A DNA stretch of 64,000 bases from Halobacteriales archaeon QS_6_71_20 (GCA_003020945.1 PXRU01000012.1:37404-101403), one strand, 5' to 3'. Shown: positions 1 to 8,395, numbered from the stretch's first letter. Notes: generated by a model from the letters alone, not told the origin. Program-made: numbers and translations.

Positions 1-600
1 GGCGCCGAGCGTCGGCCCCTCGAAGTAGCGCTCCGCCCGCTCGTCGACGGCGCCGAGGTCGCCGCGCACCTTGTTGAACAGGACGCCCGCGACGCCGGTG
101 CCGTAGGAGCCGGCGTACTCCTGGACCTTCAGCGCGTCCGACAGCGCCGGGATCGTGGGCTGGGTGACGACGACGACGCGGTCGGCGAGCACGATCGGCA
201 ACACCGCCGACTTCGAGGCCAGCGTCGCCGGCGAGTCGAGCAGCAGCACGTCCGTGTCTGCGGCGAGTTCGGCGACGACCGCCCGGAGCCGGGCGGGGTC
301 GGACCGCTCGAACGCCGCGAGGCTGGTGCCGCAGGGGACGACCCGCATCCCGTACCGGTCGTACGTCGCGTCGGCGACGTCGACGGCGGCGTCCGGGGCG
401 GACCCCTCCGGCACGAGCAGGTCCTGCAGCGTGACGGGGGCGTCCGCGAGGCCGGCGTGAAACAGGAGGTTCGCCATCCCCGTGTCGGCGTCGACGACGG
501 TGACATCGTGCCGCTCCGAGAGCGCCATCCCGACCGCGAGCGTGGTGGTGGTCTTCCCGGTCCCACCCTTCCCGCTGGCTACGGCGAACGCCTCGACCAT
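1..600 (-). CDS. MinD/ParA-family ATPase, C-terminus beyond window
   Basis: P-loop ATPase of the MinD/ParA/SIMIBI class, membrane-associated in the family, with roles in positioning or partitioning. The start ATG is at 600 on the minus strand. The N-terminus shows the deviant Walker A (SGKGGTGKTTT, about residues 9-19), the A-prime motif DADTGMAN (about 34-41) and a Walker B-like LLLDSPA. The reading frame is open to the window edge, so the C-terminus, where a membrane-targeting helix may lie, is not visible. Haloarchaea carry several MinD paralogs; which one this is cannot be told. The next upstream gene faces away. Confidence 0.88.
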   Translation of the reverse strand, partial: MVEAFAVASGKGGTGKTTTTLAVGMALSERHDVTVVDADTGMANLLFHAGLADAPVTLQDLLVPEGSAPDAAVDVADATYDRYGMRVVPCGTSLAAFERSDPARLRAVVAELAADTDVLLLDSPATLASKSAVLPIVLADRVVVVTQPTIPALSDALKVQEYAGSYGTGVAGVLFNKVRGDLGAVDERAERYFEGPTLGA

Positions 601-710
601 ACGCGACCTGTGCCGGGTTCTCACTAATACGTTCGGATCGGCGCGCGTGAAATCTACCCCGTCGCCGCCGTTTTGTGTCGTCGGCACGTACCGTTCGGAC
701 GGGTGAAACG

Positions 711-830
711 ATGCCGATACATCCGTACGACCCGACAGAGGACGACTCGCCGTCCCGCCGCCGGCCGGACATCGGCGAGATCGTCGACCGGATCCTGAAC
801 GACGGCGACCGGACGCCGGGCGACGCGTAG
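711..830 (+). CDS. Small acidic hypothetical protein (39 aa)
   Basis: A short open frame starting with ATG just after a purine-rich GGGTGAAACG. The product is hydrophilic and charged: an acidic stretch (PTEDDSP), an arginine run and a predicted amphipathic segment (IGEIVDRILND). Codon use has the G/C-ending third positions of neighbouring genes, which favours a real gene. It lies divergent to the minD-like gene and convergent with the sulfatase-like gene. I do not recognise a family; a chance ORF is possible in DNA this GC-rich. Confidence 0.4.
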   Translation: MPIHPYDPTEDDSPSRRRPDIGEIVDRILNDGDRTPGDA

Positions 831-865
831 CCGTCCGGTCGTCCGCCCGTCGGCCGACGCCTCCG

Positions 866-2311
866 TCAGCGATAGCCCAGCGCCTCCAGTCGGCGCTCGA
901 TCGCGTCCGGTGCCGCCTCGGCTCCGTCCCCGTCCTCGGCGTCGGCGTTTCCGTTGCCGGCGGCCGAGCCGTCCGACAGGAGGGCGAGGCGGTCCTCCGT
1001 CGCTCGCCGCAGTTCGGCGCGCGTCGCCTCCGGCACCGCCGAGCGGTCGACCGGCTCCGTCTCGCCGGGGTCGGCGTCGCGGTCGAACACGCGGACCTGG
1101 CCGTCGCCGCCGCGGAGGTAGCTCCACCGACTCGTGCGCGCGGCCACCAGCGGCGTCCCGTCGCCGAGCCGGCGGGGGATCGGCTGGCTCGTCACCGACT
1201 CCCCACGGACCGCAAGCGAGGTGACGGGGCCGCGGTCGGGCGGCTCGGCGTCCGCGACTGTCGGGAGGAGGCTCTCGCCGGCGAACGCCGCCGGCGGCTC
1301 GACCCCGAGCGCCGCACAGACGGTCGGCGGCACGTCGCGGAGGGGGACGGGCGCCGGCTCCCGACGGGCGGGCGCGCCGGGGTGGTCGACGACGAGGGGG
1401 ACGCGGACGAGTTCGTCGTACAGCTTCGGGTAGTGGGCGAGGTGGCCGTGTTCGAGGAACTCCTCACCGTGGTCGCCCGCGAGTACGACCGTCGTCTCCT
1501 CGCGCAGCCCGGCCGCCTCCAGCTCCTCCAGCACCCGCTCGACCGACTCGTCGATCTGGCGGACGGAGGCGTCGTACAGCGCGCGCAGCGTGCGCAGCGT
1601 GTCGTCGCTCACCTCCCTGCCGAGGCCCGCGCGGAGGTGGCCCAGGAGGGTCTGCAGCGAGCCGACCTCGCCGTCGGTGACCGCGCGGACGTGTCGCGGC
1701 GCCGGGACGTACGGCGTGTGGGCGTCCATGTAGTGGATCCACAGAAAGAACGGCTCCTCGTCGGCGGCGACGGAGTCGACGGTGTCGAACGCCTCCCGCT
1801 CCAGCGCGTGGAGGTGGGAGGTGTCGACGGCGTGGCGGCGCTCGCGCCCGCGCAGCTTCGCGGCGGCGTTGCCCAGCGGCCAGCCGAAGTACTGCACCCA
1901 GCCGTTAACCGTCGGGTGGGTCGTGAGGAAGCGGCCGACGGGCGTGCGCGCGCCGTCGAGGAACGACTCGAACTCGTCGAAGCCGCGGTCGTAGCCGTAG
2001 TGGGCGGTGAGGAAGCCGTTGCCCGCGTTGACGCCGGCGGTGCGGACGCCCGCGGCCGACAGCGCCTCCGCCAGCGTCGGGTCCGTCGCCGGCCCGGGCG
2101 TCGACGCGTCGGCGAACACCGGGCGGGCGCCCAGCAGGTCCGGGAACGAGAACGGCGTCCAGTTGCCGCCGGCGATCGCCGTCTCGAAGGCGGTGCCGCG
2201 GCGCGCCAGCCCGCGCAGCGTCGGCGTGTGGGGGCCGAGCGCGTCCGCACGCAGCGAGTCGACGGTGATCAGCAGCGCGCCGCGGGACGGTGAGCCTCCA
2301 GCCGGTTGCAC
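866..2311 (-). CDS. Sulfatase-like hydrolase (alkaline phosphatase superfamily)
   Basis: 481-residue cytosolic-looking metal-dependent hydrolase. Metal-ligand motifs of the superfamily are visible: the N-terminal LLITVDSLRADAL (about 13-25), WIHYMDAHTPY (about 188-198) and VLAGDHGEEFLEHGH (about 283-297). At the nucleophile site the sequence reads NWTPFSFP; the formylglycine motif CxPSR of true sulfatases is absent, so a Thr or Ser nucleophile is likely and the substrate may be a phosphate ester or phosphonate rather than a sulfate. The C-terminal 40 residues are low-complexity and acidic. No signal peptide is seen. Haloarchaeal sulfatase-like proteins are often linked to cell-surface glycans; here the neighbours do not specify a role. 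Confidence 0.85.
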   Translation of the reverse strand: MQPAGGSPSRGALLITVDSLRADALGPHTPTLRGLARRGTAFETAIAGGNWTPFSFPDLLGARPVFADASTPGPATDPTLAEALSAAGVRTAGVNAGNGFLTAHYGYDRGFDEFESFLDGARTPVGRFLTTHPTVNGWVQYFGWPLGNAAAKLRGRERRHAVDTSHLHALEREAFDTVDSVAADEEPFFLWIHYMDAHTPYVPAPRHVRAVTDGEVGSLQTLLGHLRAGLGREVSDDTLRTLRALYDASVRQIDESVERVLEELEAAGLREETTVVLAGDHGEEFLEHGHLAHYPKLYDELVRVPLVVDHPGAPARREPAPVPLRDVPPTVCAALGVEPPAAFAGESLLPTVADAEPPDRGPVTSLAVRGESVTSQPIPRRLGDGTPLVAARTSRWSYLRGGDGQVRVFDRDADPGETEPVDRSAVPEATRAELRRATEDRLALLSDGSAAGNGNADAEDGDGAEAAPDAIERRLEALGYR

Positions 2312-2399
2312 GGCGGAGAAGGAGAGTGCGCGAGCCTAAGGCTTTCCATGACGGACGCCGACGGCGGCGGGGCCGGGGGGTCCAGATTACGACGCCCTC

Positions 2400-2542
2400 G
2401 AACCCGGTCGTCGAGCTGCAACACACGCCGCTCGCTCGCGCCGCAGTGGGAACAGACATGACAGCAGACGGGGTGTCCTTCCAGGTGCCGTCTGCCACTC
2501 CCTGCCCTCGTCGGTGTGGCCGCACATACCATGGCATTGCAC
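2400..2542 (-). pseudogene. Possible frameshifted small zinc-finger gene
   Basis: Between the sulfatase-like gene and the DUF3194 gene, the minus strand encodes two cysteine-rich stretches in different frames: QCHGMCGHTDEGREWQTA starting at a GTG at 2542, then, one frame over, EGHPVCCHVCSHCGASE followed by RRVLQLDDR. Read together they resemble one haloarchaeal small zinc-ribbon protein with pairs of CxxC motifs. A single indel near 2490 would explain the break. No family was identified and the end is arbitrary. Coincidental cysteine clustering is the alternative. Confidence 0.25.
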
Positions 2543-2591
2543 GTGAACGATGCTGTCGGGTGTTCGATACGTCGAGGCAAGAGTCGGCGGG

Positions 2592-2852
2592 TTACGCCTC
2601 GTCGAACAGCTCGTCGACGGCGTCGCGGGCCGCGCGAGCGGCCTCGTCGGCCACCCGCTCGGGGTCCACGTCGGGGTCCGTCGGCGGGTTGACATACACG
2701 TCCACGTCGAGCACGCCGTCCTCGAACGTGACCGTCACGTCGAAGTCACGCAGCTCCGACTGTCGGTAGCGGTCGAGCACGAGTCCCTCGGCGGCCCGAG
2801 AGGCGGTCGCGACGACCGCCTCGTCGGTCGGCTCGTGCCGCTCGTCGCTCAC
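2592..2852 (-). CDS. DUF3194 family protein
   Basis: 86-residue acidic alpha/beta protein. The pattern of an N-terminal helix, a paired-strand section (FDVTVTFEDGVLDVDVYVN, about 37-55) and a long C-terminal helix (PERVADEAARAARDAVDEL) matches the haloarchaeal DUF3194 proteins usually encoded next to prefoldin beta. Only three bases separate it from the prefoldin beta stop codon upstream, so they are almost certainly cotranscribed as the last genes of the L37Ae-RpoP-Pcc1-prefoldin run. Its biochemical function is not known. Confidence 0.8.
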   Translation of the reverse strand: MSDERHEPTDEAVVATASRAAEGLVLDRYRQSELRDFDVTVTFEDGVLDVDVYVNPPTDPDVDPERVADEAARAARDAVDELFDEA

Positions 2853-2855
2853 GGC

Positions 2856-3257
2856 TTACGCGCCGCCGGCGCCCGGGCCGCCGGGGCCCATGCCCGCCGG
2901 GCCGCCGCCCGCGCCGCCCTGCAGCATCTGCTGGAGCTCCTGCTGGAGCTCCTCGAACTGCTCTTGCACTTTCGTCTCCTGGGAGTCGAAGCGCTCGGCG
3001 CGCATCTCCAGGGTGTCGACCTTCTCGTCGAGGTCGTCGTAGGCGGTGTCGTAGTCGGTCTCGACGAGGACCTCGCCGACCTCGCGGTACATGGTGGCGT
3101 CCTCGTCGATCTCCTCCATCGCGTCCAGCGCGGCCGACGCCTCCGTCAGCGAGGACTGCGTGGACTGCTTCTGCTCGGCGAGCTGCTGGGCCTGCTCCTG
3201 CAGGTCCTGGAGCTCCTCGATCTTCTCCTGTGCTTCCGGCGGCAGATTACCCTGCAT
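2856..3257 (-). CDS. pfdB: Prefoldin subunit beta
   Basis: 133-residue cytosolic chaperone subunit; prefoldin hexamers (two alpha, four beta) hand unfolded proteins to the thermosome. ATG at 3257 was chosen because the family N-terminus ([19 protein letters not shown]) begins there; the open frame runs 23 codons further upstream but only through repeat DNA. Two long coiled-coil helices (about 5-45 and 75-115) flank the small beta-strand hairpin region ([15 protein letters not shown]). A glycine/proline-rich low-complexity tail ([14 protein letters not shown]) ends the protein. Same operon as L37Ae, RpoP and Pcc1, a conserved archaeal neighbourhood. Confidence 0.95.
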   Translation of the reverse strand: MQGNLPPEAQEKIEELQDLQEQAQQLAEQKQSTQSSLTEASAALDAMEEIDEDATMYREVGEVLVETDYDTAYDDLDEKVDTLEMRAERFDSQETKVQEQFEELQQELQQMLQGGAGGGPAGMGPGGPGAGGA

Positions 3258-3301
3258 ACTCAGACGGTCGGGCTTCGGGGTGAAAAGCCCGGTCATTGGG
3301 A

Positions 3302-3415
3302 GCGTGGGCGAGCGAAGCGAGCCCACGATGCGAGCGAGGAGTGGAACGACCCGCGAGCGGTGCGAGGGTGAGCGAGCGAGCCCTCGATACGAACGACGAA
3401 CGGTCGCGAGCGAAC
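3302..3415 (+). repeat. GAGCGA-rich hairpin repeats inside the information operon
   Basis: The spacer between pcc1 and pfdB holds repeated GAGCGA/GCGAGC words forming two hairpins: stem GTGGGC/GCCCAC at 3304-3326 around a GAGCGAAGCGA loop, and stem CGAGGG/CCCTCG at 3363-3386. Similar words recur near 26380-26420, 20165-20190, 41515-41530 and inside the ThiN-type gene (about 12445-12640). They look like a dispersed haloarchaeal repeat. They lengthen an otherwise tight operon to a roughly 200-base gap. Confidence 0.5.
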
Positions 3416-3465
3416 CCGGTTCGGCGAGGTGGCCTTCGCGTCGCCACGGTCGCGGCCCGGCCGCC

Positions 3466-3676
3466 CTACCGGTCGGCGGCCGCCGCGACTGTCTCGGCGG
3501 CCGCGGGCGCGGACGGTCACCTCGACGGTCGCGCCGTCGCGGGTCGCCGCGGCGGTCGAGCGGTCGTCGTCGATCTCGCCGACCTCCACGCGGACCGCCT
3601 CGTGGACGGCGCGGGCGCGCCGCCGGTCGGGTTCGGGAAACGAGAGGACCGCGCAGTGGTCGTACGCGTCGGACAC
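3466..3676 (-). pseudogene. pcc1: KEOPS subunit Pcc1, internally deleted and frameshifted
   Basis: Pcc1 dimerises the KEOPS complex, which makes the t6A modification of tRNA. From GTG at 3676 (10 bases after the rpoP stop) the family N-terminus is clear: [20 protein letters not shown], then [10 protein letters not shown] and EVTVRAR. At about 3497-3512 the frame changes: the ORF then reads an arginine-rich nonsense tail, while another frame gives [11 protein letters not shown] and a stop at 3466-3468, which fits the normal Pcc1 C-terminus. The usual segment between them (…LRAGVNTW… in relatives) is missing. So about 20 residues and the frame are lost. The gene is normally important, so a sequence error is a serious alternative. 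Confidence 0.7.
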
Positions 3677-3686
3677 GGCGTCCGCG

Positions 3687-3821
3687 TCAGTTGACGTCGA
3701 CTTCCTTCACGACGGGCGCGCGCTCCTTGAGGAGCACGCGGTGGCCGCAGTACGGACACCGGACGCCGCCGTACTCGTCCAGTTCGACGTCGCGCTTGCA
3801 CCGGGAACACTTGTAGCTCAT
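3687..3821 (-). CDS. rpoP: DNA-directed RNA polymerase subunit P (Rpc12/Rpb12-like)
   Basis: 44-residue zinc-ribbon subunit of archaeal RNA polymerase, binding the RpoB/RpoD/RpoN/RpoL side of the core and needed for promoter opening. The sequence shows [20 protein letters not shown] then [19 protein letters not shown]: two CxxC knuckles and the basic C-terminal tail typical of the family. Both stop and start are clear. It is too short for most ORF callers. It sits 18 bases after the L37Ae gene and 10 bases before pcc1 in the same operon. Confidence 0.95.
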   Translation of the reverse strand: MSYKCSRCKRDVELDEYGGVRCPYCGHRVLLKERAPVVKEVDVN

Positions 3822-3839
3822 CTGTGTGGGTGGAGAGAG

Positions 3840-4136
3840 TTACTCCTTGTCGCTCGCGTCGTCGCTCTCGTCGTCCTCGTCGAGCACCTCGCGGATGCTG
3901 CGGCGGACGGAGCGACCGCCCGGCGTCTCCGGGCGGTAGGCGCCGCCGGTGAACTTCTCGCCGGTCTCCTCGTTGACCCACACGCCCGTGCCGAGGCGCT
4001 TCACGGAGTCGCCGTCGACGGTGGCGCTTTCCATCTCCGCTTCGATGTCGGAGACGCGCTTGCGGGACACACGCCCGTATCGCGCGCCGAACCGCCCGGC
4101 GCTGCCGACCGTCCGCGCTTTCTGCTGTTCGGCCAT
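3840..4136 (-). CDS. rpl37ae: 50S ribosomal protein L37Ae (eL43), cysteine-free form
   Basis: 98-residue large-subunit ribosomal protein. ATG at 4136 gives the family N-terminus, [20 protein letters not shown]; the open frame upstream of it is non-homologous. The C-terminal half ([23 protein letters not shown]) is also typical. The middle, where the family normally has a four-cysteine zinc finger (CPxC ... CxxC), reads [21 protein letters not shown]: there is no cysteine anywhere in the protein. The acidic tail [13 protein letters not shown] is haloarchaeal. First gene of the operon with rpoP, pcc1 and pfdB; a T-rich TATA-like box lies about 30 bases upstream. Confidence 0.92.
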   Translation of the reverse strand: MAEQQKARTVGSAGRFGARYGRVSRKRVSDIEAEMESATVDGDSVKRLGTGVWVNEETGEKFTGGAYRPETPGGRSVRRSIREVLDEDDESDDASDKE

Positions 4137-4160
4137 ATATGACCGGATTCGCCGCTCGGC

Positions 4161-4170
4161 GTCAAAAACC
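4161..4170 (-). promoter_or_regulatory. Putative promoter of the L37Ae operon
   Basis: The minus strand reads GGTTTTTGAC here, the only A/T-rich stretch in the 130-base gap between the divergently oriented flanks. Its centre is about 29 bases upstream of the L37Ae ATG at 4136, the spacing expected for a leaderless archaeal transcript. Confidence 0.4.
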
Positions 4171-4263
4171 CCGCGACTTCCGCCCATGCGCGCTGCCGGC
4201 CCGAGAACGCCGTCGTCGGCGGCGACTCGGGCCGCCGGTTCTCGGGCGCGGATGTCGATCGGG

Positions 4264-5034
4264 TCAGCCGTGCCCGTCCTCGCCGAAGCCGGCGTCGGTC
4301 AGCACCTCGTTGAGGGCCGCCCGCACCCGCTCGCCCGTCTCGCGGTCGCCCGCGGTCGTGACGACGCGGTTCTCCTGGACGCTGGAGCCGTCTCTGAGCA
4401 GCAGCCGCACGTTCCCGTGCTGGTCGGCGCGGGTCACCTTCGCCCGGAGCCCGCTCTGTGATCCTTGCCCGCCCGCGTCGATGGGGCCCGGGATGACCTT
4501 CTTGACGTGGGGGTGCTCGGCGGCCGTCAGCACCGCCTTCATCCCGGTCCGGTCGCCGATGAGCGTCGAGTGCGACCCCCCGAGCTTCTCGCCGGGGGGC
4601 ATCTCCACCGTCGCCAGCGCCGGCTCGCCGCGCCGCTCCAGCACGGCGCCGACGGGGTCGTCGTCGGGGACGCGGTAGAACTCGTAGTGGAGTTGGGCGC
4701 GCGCCTCGCGCAGCGGGTCGCGCTCGCCGGCCGCGTACACCGTCTCCGGCCGCTTGCGCCGCGCCTCGTCGGCGACCCGGCCCGCGAAGTTCCGGAGGTA
4801 CATCGTCGCGGTGCGCTCGCCGTCGTCCGGCACCGCCGTCACCGTCGTCTCCCCCAGGACCAGCGACGACGGGTCGAAGTCGTCGCCCGTCCGCTCCGGC
4901 TCGAAGCCGATCATCGTGAGCGTCGCGCGGCGGTCGCCGAACTCGATCACGACGCTCTCGCAGTTGGCGGCGTCACAGGAGAGACAGTAGTCGCCCGGCT
5001 TCTCCAGGGGGGTGCGACACCGCCGACAGTTCAT
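4264..5034 (-). CDS. DUF2103 predicted metal-binding protein
   Basis: 256-residue protein with an N-terminal zinc knuckle pair (NCRRCRTPL, then [10 protein letters not shown]) and a C-terminal half rich in conserved family features, including [20 protein letters not shown] (about 152-171) and [16 protein letters not shown] (about 174-189). This matches the archaeal COG4031/DUF2103 family. The zinc ribbon and small basic patches suggest nucleic-acid or nucleotide binding, but no activity is established. Monocistronic by position; the gene downstream on the same strand is the L37Ae operon, 127 bases away. Confidence 0.82.
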   Translation of the reverse strand: MNCRRCRTPLEKPGDYCLSCDAANCESVVIEFGDRRATLTMIGFEPERTGDDFDPSSLVLGETTVTAVPDDGERTATMYLRNFAGRVADEARRKRPETVYAAGERDPLREARAQLHYEFYRVPDDDPVGAVLERRGEPALATVEMPPGEKLGGSHSTLIGDRTGMKAVLTAAEHPHVKKVIPGPIDAGGQGSQSGLRAKVTRADQHGNVRLLLRDGSSVQENRVVTTAGDRETGERVRAALNEVLTDAGFGEDGHG

Positions 5035-5080
5035 GCGGGAGGAACGCGCGGCGCGTGGATAAGCGCGTCCGTTCGGCTCC

Positions 5081-5212
5081 GGTCCCCGGTCAGCCGGTGC
5101 CGTACTCGGCGACGGTCCCCAGTCACCCCGTGCCGTACTCGGCGACGGTCCCCAGTCACCCCGTGCCGTACTCGGCGACGGTCCCCAGTCACCCCGCGCC
5201 GTACTCGGCGAC
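5081..5212. repeat. Four 33-bp tandem repeats over the 3' end of the enolase-superfamily gene
   Basis: Units at 5081-5113, 5114-5146, 5147-5179 and 5180-5212; the middle copies are identical and the outer ones differ at a few bases. Read on the minus strand each unit encodes VAEYGxG followed by a TGA stop, so the gene's last codons and its stop have been copied three times downstream. The unit length is a multiple of three, so frame is kept: suppression of the first stop would add repeats of the same end. Confidence 0.9.
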
Positions 5213-6307
5213 GACCTCGTCGGGAATCTCGACGCCGAGGCCCGGTTCGGTCGGCACCCCGACGGTCCCGTCCGCGAGGTCGAGGCCGCCGACCAGCAGC
5301 GGCTCCAACAGTGGGAAGTCGGTCACGTCCAGTTCGAGCCACCGGGCCGTCGGGGCGGTCGCCATCGCCTGCATCGTCGCCGCCAGCCCCACGCCCGTCG
5401 CGAAGCAGTGCGGCGTCGGCACCACGTCGAACGCCTCCGCGAGCGCAAGCACCTTCCGGGTCTCGGTGATCCCGCCGCACCGCATCGCGTCGGGCATGGC
5501 GTAGTCGGCGGCGTCGGCCTCGAACAGTTCGCGGAACCCCCACTTCGTGAAGCGGTTCTCGCCGGTCGCGATCGGCGTGTCCAGCTCCCGTCGCAGCGCC
5601 GCGAGCCCCTCGACGTCGCGCGGCTGGAGCGGCTCCTCGTACCAGTACACGTCGTAGTCGGCGAGCATCCGGCCGACGCGGCGCGCCTCGGCGCGGTCGT
5701 AGCCGCAGTTCACGTCGACCATGAGCTCGGCGTCGCCGATCGCCTCCCGCATCGCGGCCACCCGGGCCTCGTCGGCGTCGCGGCCGCGGCCGAGGTGACA
5801 TTTCACCGCGTCGAAGCCGCGGTCGACGTACCCCGCCGCGCGGTCGGCCATCGCGTCGGGGTCGTCGAAGAACAGGTCGCTGGCGTACGCCCGGAGCCGG
5901 CCGTCTCCGGCGGCGGTGGCGTCGGCGTCGCCGCCGAGCAGCCGGTGGACCGGCGCGCCGAACTGCCTGCCAGCGAGGTCCCACAGCGCGATGTCGATCC
6001 CGCTGGCGGCGGCGATCCGTTCGCCCCGCGGGTGGTCGTACAGCGCCTCGGTACACATCGTCGCCCAGTGGCGCTCGACGTCGGTCGGGTCCGCCCCGAC
6101 GAGCGCCGGGGCCAACTCCGCGTCGATCAGCCGCTCGATCGTCGCCGGCGCGGGGCCGACCGCCTCGCCGATCCCCCGGCTCCCGTCGGCCGTCTCCACG
6201 ACGACGAGCGCGGCGGCGCGCCGTCCGATCGACCGGTCGCGGGAGAGGCCGGCCGGCTCATCGAGGTCGACCGCTAGCGGGACCGTCCGGATCTCTCTGA
6301 TCTCCAT
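5189..6307 (-). CDS. Mandelate racemase/muconate lactonizing enzyme family protein
   Basis: 372-residue enolase-superfamily enzyme (Mg-dependent abstraction of a proton alpha to a carboxylate). Visible motifs: VKCHLGRG with the barrel lysine, ELMVDVNCGYD, YWYEEPLQP and ATGENRFTKWGF carrying the D/E/E metal ligands in order, then PDAMRCGGITE and PTPHCFATGVG, whose Asp and His fit the mandelate-racemase subgroup rather than the muconate cycloisomerase one. An acid-sugar dehydratase is therefore plausible, but the substrate cannot be read. ATG at 6307 (MEIREIRTV) is preferred over GTG at 6319. Its stop codon lies inside the 33-bp tandem repeats. Confidence 0.85.
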   Translation of the reverse strand: MEIREIRTVPLAVDLDEPAGLSRDRSIGRRAAALVVVETADGSRGIGEAVGPAPATIERLIDAELAPALVGADPTDVERHWATMCTEALYDHPRGERIAAASGIDIALWDLAGRQFGAPVHRLLGGDADATAAGDGRLRAYASDLFFDDPDAMADRAAGYVDRGFDAVKCHLGRGRDADEARVAAMREAIGDAELMVDVNCGYDRAEARRVGRMLADYDVYWYEEPLQPRDVEGLAALRRELDTPIATGENRFTKWGFRELFEADAADYAMPDAMRCGGITETRKVLALAEAFDVVPTPHCFATGVGLAATMQAMATAPTARWLELDVTDFPLLEPLLVGGLDLADGTVGVPTEPGLGVEIPDEVVAEYGAG

Positions 6308-6460
6308 ACGCCGGGCCACGCTCTGGCCCGTGTTAACTGTTGACTCGGCAACGGGCCGCAGCCGGCGCCCGTGCGGGGCAGGGGGCCTCGACGCGACCGA
6401 TCAACGCGCGACGACCGCGACCGTCTCCGCGAGGCCGTCGGGGTCGTTCCGGGGTGACCG

Positions 6461-7849
6461 CTATAGCCGCCCGGGATCACACTTCAGGTACTCCCGCAGC
6501 AGCGCCGTCGCGTACGAGCCGGAGGGGAGCGCGAACTCGAACACCGGGTCGCCGTCGCGTTCGGCGACGGTCAGGTCGGTCCGCACCACGACCGCCCGGC
6601 GGGTGCCGCTCGACCCGAACTCCCCGGGGAGCTCGAAGTCCCCCGGCGTCACGTCCAACTCCCCGAGCACGTCGCGCTCGATGGCGCCGGGCTCGCCGTC
6701 CGCGAGGTCGGTGTCGGTCCCCACCAGCGGCGCGGTGACGAACGCCCGGCCGCGCTCGCAGTGGCGTGCGAGCGTGTCGACGCGGGCGCCGGTCGCCCGC
6801 TGGAGGCGGTCCATGTCCGGCTTCGGGAACGACACGTCGCGCTCGAGGAACGCGACCACGTCCCCCTCGACCGGGCGGGTGAACGGCAGGCCGCGCCGGA
6901 GCCGCTCGCTACAGATCCGGTTGAACACGTACGACTGGGCGGCGTTGACGAACAGCCGCTGGAGGTTCGAGGGCACCGCCTCAAGCGCCGCCCGCGGGTC
7001 GGCACCATCCGCGAGTCGGTGGAGCATCGACCGCTCGTAGCGCAGCCGACCGGGCATCGCCTCCAGGGCGGCCTCCCAGTCGGGGTCGGCCGCGCTCGCC
7101 TGGTCCTCGACGACCTCGCGGGCGCGCCGTGACCCCGCCGGCTCTGCCTCGTTCGGGTTGCCGCAGTACGCCAGCACCGCGCCGCGCCAGTCGCCCCGTA
7201 CCGCCGCGAGGCCGACCTCGTGGGTGACCGGCCGACGGCTGCCGAAGCGCTGGTGGCCGAAGTAGTTGGGCACGGCGACCGCGACGGGGCTGTCGTCGTC
7301 GCCGTCGAGGGCGTCCGGGCCGTCCTCGACCGCGTCGCCGAGCGCGTCCGGGTCGGCGCCGGCGGCGAACGCCCGGAGGGCGGCGGTGATCGGCGCGGGG
7401 TCGCCGTCGCTCTCGCGGACGCGGATCTCGAACTCGTTGCCCGCGAGGTCGCCGAACGTGAGGTCGCGCCCGACGCGGCCGAGCACCTCGACCTCGGCGC
7501 CGTCGAGGTCGGGGATCGCCTCGGGCTCGGCGTCGCGGACGGTGAACAGCTGCGTCGTCACCGCGTGTTTGTCCTTCGTGCCCGCCCACGAGACGCGCTC
7601 GCGGCTGGCGCCCACGGCGTCCGACAGCGCGCCCGCGAAGTCGTTCGTGTCCCACCCGCGCAGGGTAGCCCGCAGGAGGAGACACGGGTACGAGCCGGCG
7701 TCGGCGTCGAGCGGCTCGGGCTCCATCCGCTCGCGCTCGCGCACCCGGAAGTCCTCGGGGGCGACGCGCAGGCGGCCGCCGATGCCGTCGGCGTCGCTAA
7801 CGTAGCGATCGACGCCGGTCGCCCGCTCGCGGGGGTGGGCCTCCCGCAT
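6461..7849 (-). CDS. truD: tRNA pseudouridine synthase TruD
   Basis: 462-residue enzyme converting U13 of tRNAs to pseudouridine. The catalytic block [19 protein letters not shown] (about 79-97) holds the invariant GTKDK with the nucleophilic Asp; the NYFGHQRFG motif and [17 protein letters not shown] region are also typical of TruD. Length fits archaeal members. The ATG at 7849 overlaps the pth2 stop codon by the ATGA arrangement, so the two are translationally coupled. The terminal [10 protein letters not shown] is characteristic of archaeal TruD. Confidence 0.95.
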   Translation of the reverse strand: MREAHPRERATGVDRYVSDADGIGGRLRVAPEDFRVRERERMEPEPLDADAGSYPCLLLRATLRGWDTNDFAGALSDAVGASRERVSWAGTKDKHAVTTQLFTVRDAEPEAIPDLDGAEVEVLGRVGRDLTFGDLAGNEFEIRVRESDGDPAPITAALRAFAAGADPDALGDAVEDGPDALDGDDDSPVAVAVPNYFGHQRFGSRRPVTHEVGLAAVRGDWRGAVLAYCGNPNEAEPAGSRRAREVVEDQASAADPDWEAALEAMPGRLRYERSMLHRLADGADPRAALEAVPSNLQRLFVNAAQSYVFNRICSERLRRGLPFTRPVEGDVVAFLERDVSFPKPDMDRLQRATGARVDTLARHCERGRAFVTAPLVGTDTDLADGEPGAIERDVLGELDVTPGDFELPGEFGSSGTRRAVVVRTDLTVAERDGDPVFEFALPSGSYATALLREYLKCDPGRL

Positions 7850-8193
7850 CAGTACAGCGAGAGGTCGCCGGTCACCTTGTCGACGGTCGACTCCTCGCCG
7901 GGGCCGACCGCCAGCGTCGTCACCGTGCCGGAGTCCAGTTGCGTGCGGCCCGCATCGCGGATCACCGCGTGGGGCAACCCCTCGCGCCCGGCGCGGTCGG
8001 CCAGCTCGAAGACCTGCGACTCGCCGGCGGCCTTGAGGACCACCTTCGTCTGTCCCTCCCCCTTCCAGGCGCGGCGGGTCTTCGCGCCGGTGTCCTCGTA
8101 CGCCGACAGCGACGCGTGGGCGACCTGTGCGGCCAGCTTCCCGGTCCCCATCCCGAGGTCCGTGCGGACGACGACGGCCTGCTTCGTGCTCAT
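7849..8193 (-). CDS. pth2: Peptidyl-tRNA hydrolase Pth2
   Basis: 114-residue archaeal/eukaryotic-type peptidyl-tRNA hydrolase, which rescues tRNAs from dropped-off peptidyl-tRNA. The N-terminus [20 protein letters not shown] and the following [12 protein letters not shown] carry the conserved lysine/aspartate and serine region; the C-terminal [20 protein letters not shown] and GPG motif are typical. ATG at 8193 is supported by alignment to the family start. Coupled to truD downstream by an ATGA overlap, a common haloarchaeal pair. Confidence 0.96.
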   Translation of the reverse strand: MSTKQAVVVRTDLGMGTGKLAAQVAHASLSAYEDTGAKTRRAWKGEGQTKVVLKAAGESQVFELADRAGREGLPHAVIRDAGRTQLDSGTVTTLAVGPGEESTVDKVTGDLSLY

Positions 8194-8395
8194 ACGTCGC
8201 GTCGGCGGGGGCCGCGGAAAGCGCTTCGGGAGCGCGGCCGACGGAGCGGAACGTCGGCGCTCGGGGGTGACGACCGCTGGGGGAGCGGCCGCTCCGCGAG
8301 GCCCGCCCGGTCGAGAGGGATAAACGGTCCTCCCGAGTGCGCTCACCCCGCACAGGCCGCGGAGGTTCAAGCGTCCGAACGCCCTATTCGTACGT

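Noticed and set aside
5081-5212. Tandem repeats as a CRISPR array
   Set aside because: Units are contiguous 33-mers without spacers and match a coding 3' end; no cas genes in the window.
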